Assembly (NCBI GenBank): GCA_013044065.1
Contig: JABEVA010000006.1
Location: 1-7,163 of the forward strand
DNA length: 7,163 nt
Reading direction: 5' to 3'
From: Phycisphaerae bacterium
Lineage (GTDB): Bacteria > Planctomycetota > Phycisphaerae > WQYP01
Made by a program: the position numbers and the translations under genes. How positions within the stretch are numbered: the stretch's first letter is position 1; every line of letters starts with the position of its first letter. The notes beneath the pieces were generated by a model. The model was not told the DNA's origin, did not search any database, and saw nothing but the letters and a program-made list of their open reading frames with translations. Of this stretch, positions 4,655 through 7,163 are shown piece by piece.

Positions 4655-7060
4655 TCACATGCCTGGGCGGCTGGAAGACGAAACGGAACCAGCCGGCTTT
4701 GTATGCATCGGGCTGGGCAAAGATTTACCGGGCCGAGTGGCCGGCCCAACTTTCTTTTCCGCCGCGTAAAGGATAATGTCACGGGCCAGAACTTGGGCGG
4801 AAGCCGGCACGTAGCCGCTGATACCCCAGGTGTTGGTCCCCAACAAACCACTGCTTATATCGTCCGGCGAATATATAACGCTCCACCTGCCGCCTTTTTT
4901 TACCCCCATCAGCTCCGGGCGGGTTTTAACCCCATGCTTCTTCGCGTAGAACTTTCGATACTGAACCCTCATTGACGAAATGCCCCCCGGCATTGTGCCA
5001 CGGTAAACGGCAGAACGCCGACTGAGTTTGGACATTGCCCCCAACGACGGATAAAGCTGTCCCACCAACTGTCGAAAGGAACGCGAAAAGGTAACGCTGC
5101 CACCGGTGGCATCGCCAAAGAGCGTGCCGCCCAACGCCAGAAACACTCGCAAATGTGCTACTTGCCTGGGCGTCAGGTGAAACGACCCGGTCCCGGTAAT
5201 ATGGGCCAGGGGAGTAATGGCAGCGTTCAACCGCCCCACTCTTTCGCTGGTCAAGACCAGATGCGTGGAGAATCGCCAAGCCGCCAACCTGGCCATTCGC
5301 GGCCAAGCCCCGGGTTCCGGATTCCAATTTCCGTGGTATTTGATCAAGGCGATGTGAATAGTCCGCACCGCCTTGCCTCTTGCCGGTGGCACATGCAAAG
5401 ATGTAAGCTTATTAGCCAAGGCCACCTTGCCGGTGGCGTACAGGTACAAGTTTAAGGGAATCTGCGAATAAGACTCGTTGAGATGGGCCCGCTGCTGCCA
5501 GGCATTGGCAAAATCCACCGGACTGATAATCCACAAATATCGCGCTCCATTGGATATCGCCAGAAGGCCCTGGTTTTGCAGATGGTAATAAGATTGCAAA
5601 GTGTAAATTGAGCTTCTAACCGAAAGAGTTTTCAAAGGATATTGATGATGGACTACTTCCCGTGCATAGCGCTCCATCGCTTTGGTAAAGGCTGTTGAAC
5701 CATTATTGCTGTTGGAAAATACTATTCCTCCGGCATCGATATAGCGACGGATTTTAGCGACATCGGTCTTGGTGAACTTGGGGTCCTGTGATCCGCTGAT
5801 ATAAAGCACCGGCGAATTCAGCCACTCGCGTACGGGACTATCGCATTTGACTACCTGCCAGTTCATGGGTTGTTCATACGTGCGACTGATCCATGCCGTC
5901 AGATTGCCGACATCACGCGGATAACGGTTCCATGAACCATAATATCCGGGAGAGTACTGCAGTTTGTTAAGAAATACCGGATTGAGTCCCCGGGCCAGCG
6001 TCAACAGAGCGTAACAGGTACCGACGATTCGATTCTGCACCCGTGGAGGTCCGGTGATGCCGGCCCCCCAACTGCCGTTGTTCCGCTGGACCCGCACCAG
6101 CCGGGCGGCAATGCTGCGATACCAGTTGGTATGGCCAAAGTATTGCAGCCCCGACGCCATCCCCACCCGGGCATAACCATACAAGGTATACGTATCACCG
6201 ATGTGGGGATGGATGTGCCGGTCCAGCCAGGCCAGGCCGCGGACAATGCTGCGATCCGGCGAGGTGCTACGCTCATATTCATCGGCAATAAGCAGGCTGG
6301 CAAGGCCGGCGGGCGTCATGGAATCCGGTCTGCTGGAAAGCACACCTTGCACCGGCCTATCCGCGTGGGAGGCATAACCCCATGTACCGTCGGAGTATTG
6401 AAAGGCCCGCCAGTGCATTTTGACCGAATCCCAGTAGGACATGGGCACCCGCAACCCCGCATGGGCCACCGCCCACATTCCCAGCACGCCATATTGCGCG
6501 TTGGAGTTGTCCCAGCCCTGGGATAGTATAATGGTGTGTGCATCGGCTTTTGTCTTTTTTAGCCGATACCCGTAGCCGCCGCCCCGTTTCATTCCCTCAC
6601 GCAGAAGCTTATAATCGCGATGAAGCACCGATAAATATTCAGGCTTATGGGGCAGCAGGGCCATGGCGTTGGCCTGGAATGATACGACGTACGTGTCGAT
6701 GGAATGAATGCCGGCGGTGTAGGCGATTGCGGCTCGCATCTTGGGAGAAAATATATTCAGTTCCCTTGGATCCAAACTCTGACCGACTTCCAACAGTGTT
6801 TGGGTGGCCATCGCCGTGCGGCCCCCGCGTTGACGAAAATAACCTGAGGTAAATATGCCTCGTTCCCAACAATTGCCCGACTTTTCATGTTTCAGCAGGT
6901 AATTCACACCGAGTTTAATCGCATGCAGCACTTGTCGGCTGCTTACCGTCGCCCGTGCCGCAGGTAAGGACCTTCCCGTAAAAAACACAACGGCGGCCAA
7001 CAGACTCACCGCGCAATAACGGTACTTTCCAGGTGGTAAGCATAAAATTCGACGAAACAT
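4655..7060 (-). CDS. Exported prenyltransferase-like toroid plus tandem DUF4159 protein
   Basis: Product of 801 residues. A signal peptide is likely: basic start, hydrophobic core at about 17-29, possible cleavage after ARA at 35-37. Residues about 41-356 resemble the alpha/alpha toroid of squalene cyclases and prenyltransferases, with QW-like motifs SDGTWG (223-228) and QRNNGSWG (325-332). The DXDD acid motif of squalene-hopene cyclases is not seen, so cyclase activity is unlikely. Two related modules follow, at about 381-546 and 565-768, which I assign to DUF4159, a family with a glutamine-amidotransferase-like fold and no known reaction. They align without gaps over residues 417-486 and 617-686 with 18 of 70 positions identical by hand count. 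A Ser/Pro-rich tail ends the protein. The ATG at 7060 follows AAAGG by 5 nt and starts the signal peptide; a GTG at 7117 would add 19 residues. Proteins of this type are common in planctomycetes, often near MoxR and DUF58 genes, which would lie outside this window. Probable periplasmic or envelope role. Confidence 0.85.
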   Translation of the reverse strand: MFRRILCLPPGKYRYCAVSLLAAVVFFTGRSLPAARATVSSRQVLHAIKLGVNYLLKHEKSGNCWERGIFTSGYFRQRGGRTAMATQTLLEVGQSLDPRELNIFSPKMRAAIAYTAGIHSIDTYVVSFQANAMALLPHKPEYLSVLHRDYKLLREGMKRGGGYGYRLKKTKADAHTIILSQGWDNSNAQYGVLGMWAVAHAGLRVPMSYWDSVKMHWRAFQYSDGTWGYASHADRPVQGVLSSRPDSMTPAGLASLLIADEYERSTSPDRSIVRGLAWLDRHIHPHIGDTYTLYGYARVGMASGLQYFGHTNWYRSIAARLVRVQRNNGSWGAGITGPPRVQNRIVGTCYALLTLARGLNPVFLNKLQYSPGYYGSWNRYPRDVGNLTAWISRTYEQPMNWQVVKCDSPVREWLNSPVLYISGSQDPKFTKTDVAKIRRYIDAGGIVFSNSNNGSTAFTKAMERYAREVVHHQYPLKTLSVRSSIYTLQSYYHLQNQGLLAISNGARYLWIISPVDFANAWQQRAHLNESYSQIPLNLYLYATGKVALANKLTSLHVPPARGKAVRTIHIALIKYHGNWNPEPGAWPRMARLAAWRFSTHLVLTSERVGRLNAAITPLAHITGTGSFHLTPRQVAHLRVFLALGGTLFGDATGGSVTFSRSFRQLVGQLYPSLGAMSKLSRRSAVYRGTMPGGISSMRVQYRKFYAKKHGVKTRPELMGVKKGGRWSVIYSPDDISSGLLGTNTWGISGYVPASAQVLARDIILYAAEKKVGPATRPGKSLPSPMHTKPAGSVSSSSRPGM

Positions 7061-7163
7061 AGGAGCCTTTGGTAAGAGTAATGCGTGGTTTATCCGTCCT
7101 ATCCTGTCCGCCACCACATTCGAGCAGGCTCATCACCTCAGGGCTTCGCTGGAGTCCACCTCC
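7061..7163 (-). other. Leader of the toroid/DUF4159 gene and possible 3' end of an upstream gene
   Basis: On the minus strand one frame ends in TGA at 7135-7133 after codons reading EVDSSEALR, and another ends in TGA at 7140-7138. Either could be the tail of an upstream same-strand gene, but so few codons cannot be identified. I see no clear promoter between 7061 and 7132, which would fit transcription from an upstream operon. Confidence 0.2.
7066..7070 (-). promoter_or_regulatory. Ribosome binding site of the toroid/DUF4159 gene
   Basis: AAAGG on the minus strand, 5 nt before the ATG at 7060. It supports this start over the in-frame GTG at 7117. Confidence 0.4.

Noticed and set aside
5990..6940. 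Squalene-hopene cyclase
   Set aside because: Only QW-like repeats are present. The DXDD catalytic motif is not seen and the protein carries a signal peptide and DUF4159 modules.
6915..7136. Minus-strand 73-codon frame overlapping the start of the toroid/DUF4159 gene
   Set aside because: Out of frame with the signal peptide and toroid it overlaps, with no family resemblance; a shadow frame.

Overview
The window looks like chromosomal DNA from a planctomycete, most likely of the Phycisphaerae type. This is an inference from protein architecture, not from a marker gene. Two observations support it: a secreted protein that joins a prenyltransferase-like alpha/alpha toroid to DUF4159 modules, and a COX15/CtaA heme A synthase with VPDWP and EHTHR motifs behind an N-terminal membrane extension. 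I see no rRNA, tRNA, CRISPR array, insertion sequence, phage gene or attachment site.

Layout: (1) 1-176 holds at most the start of a gene leaving the left edge on the minus strand. (2) 177-1259 (minus) encodes a YacL-type membrane PIN/TRAM protein. (3) 1260-1531 is non-coding, with a good promoter candidate for yacL and two short hairpins. (4) 1532-2917 (minus) encodes an unrecognised membrane-anchored or exported helical protein. (5) 2918-3228 is a divergent intergenic region with candidate promoters facing both ways and several inverted repeats, including a perfect 19-bp palindrome next to the heme A synthase ribosome binding site. (6) 3229-4638 (plus) encodes the heme A synthase. (7) 4655-7060 (minus) encodes an exported toroid plus tandem DUF4159 protein, convergent with the synthase across a 16-bp gap. 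(8) 7061-7163 is the upstream leader of that gene and perhaps the last codons of another minus-strand gene.

The genes do not form one obvious pathway. The heme A synthase implies aerobic respiration with a heme-A-containing terminal oxidase, but no oxidase subunit, SCO-type assembly factor or heme O synthase is in the window. The other three genes are on the opposite strand and appear to be separate units. There is no convincing new multi-gene system here. The points most worth following are the palindrome-rich control region of the synthase, the four-helix extension of that enzyme, the internally duplicated DUF4159 protein and the uncharacterised 461-residue protein.
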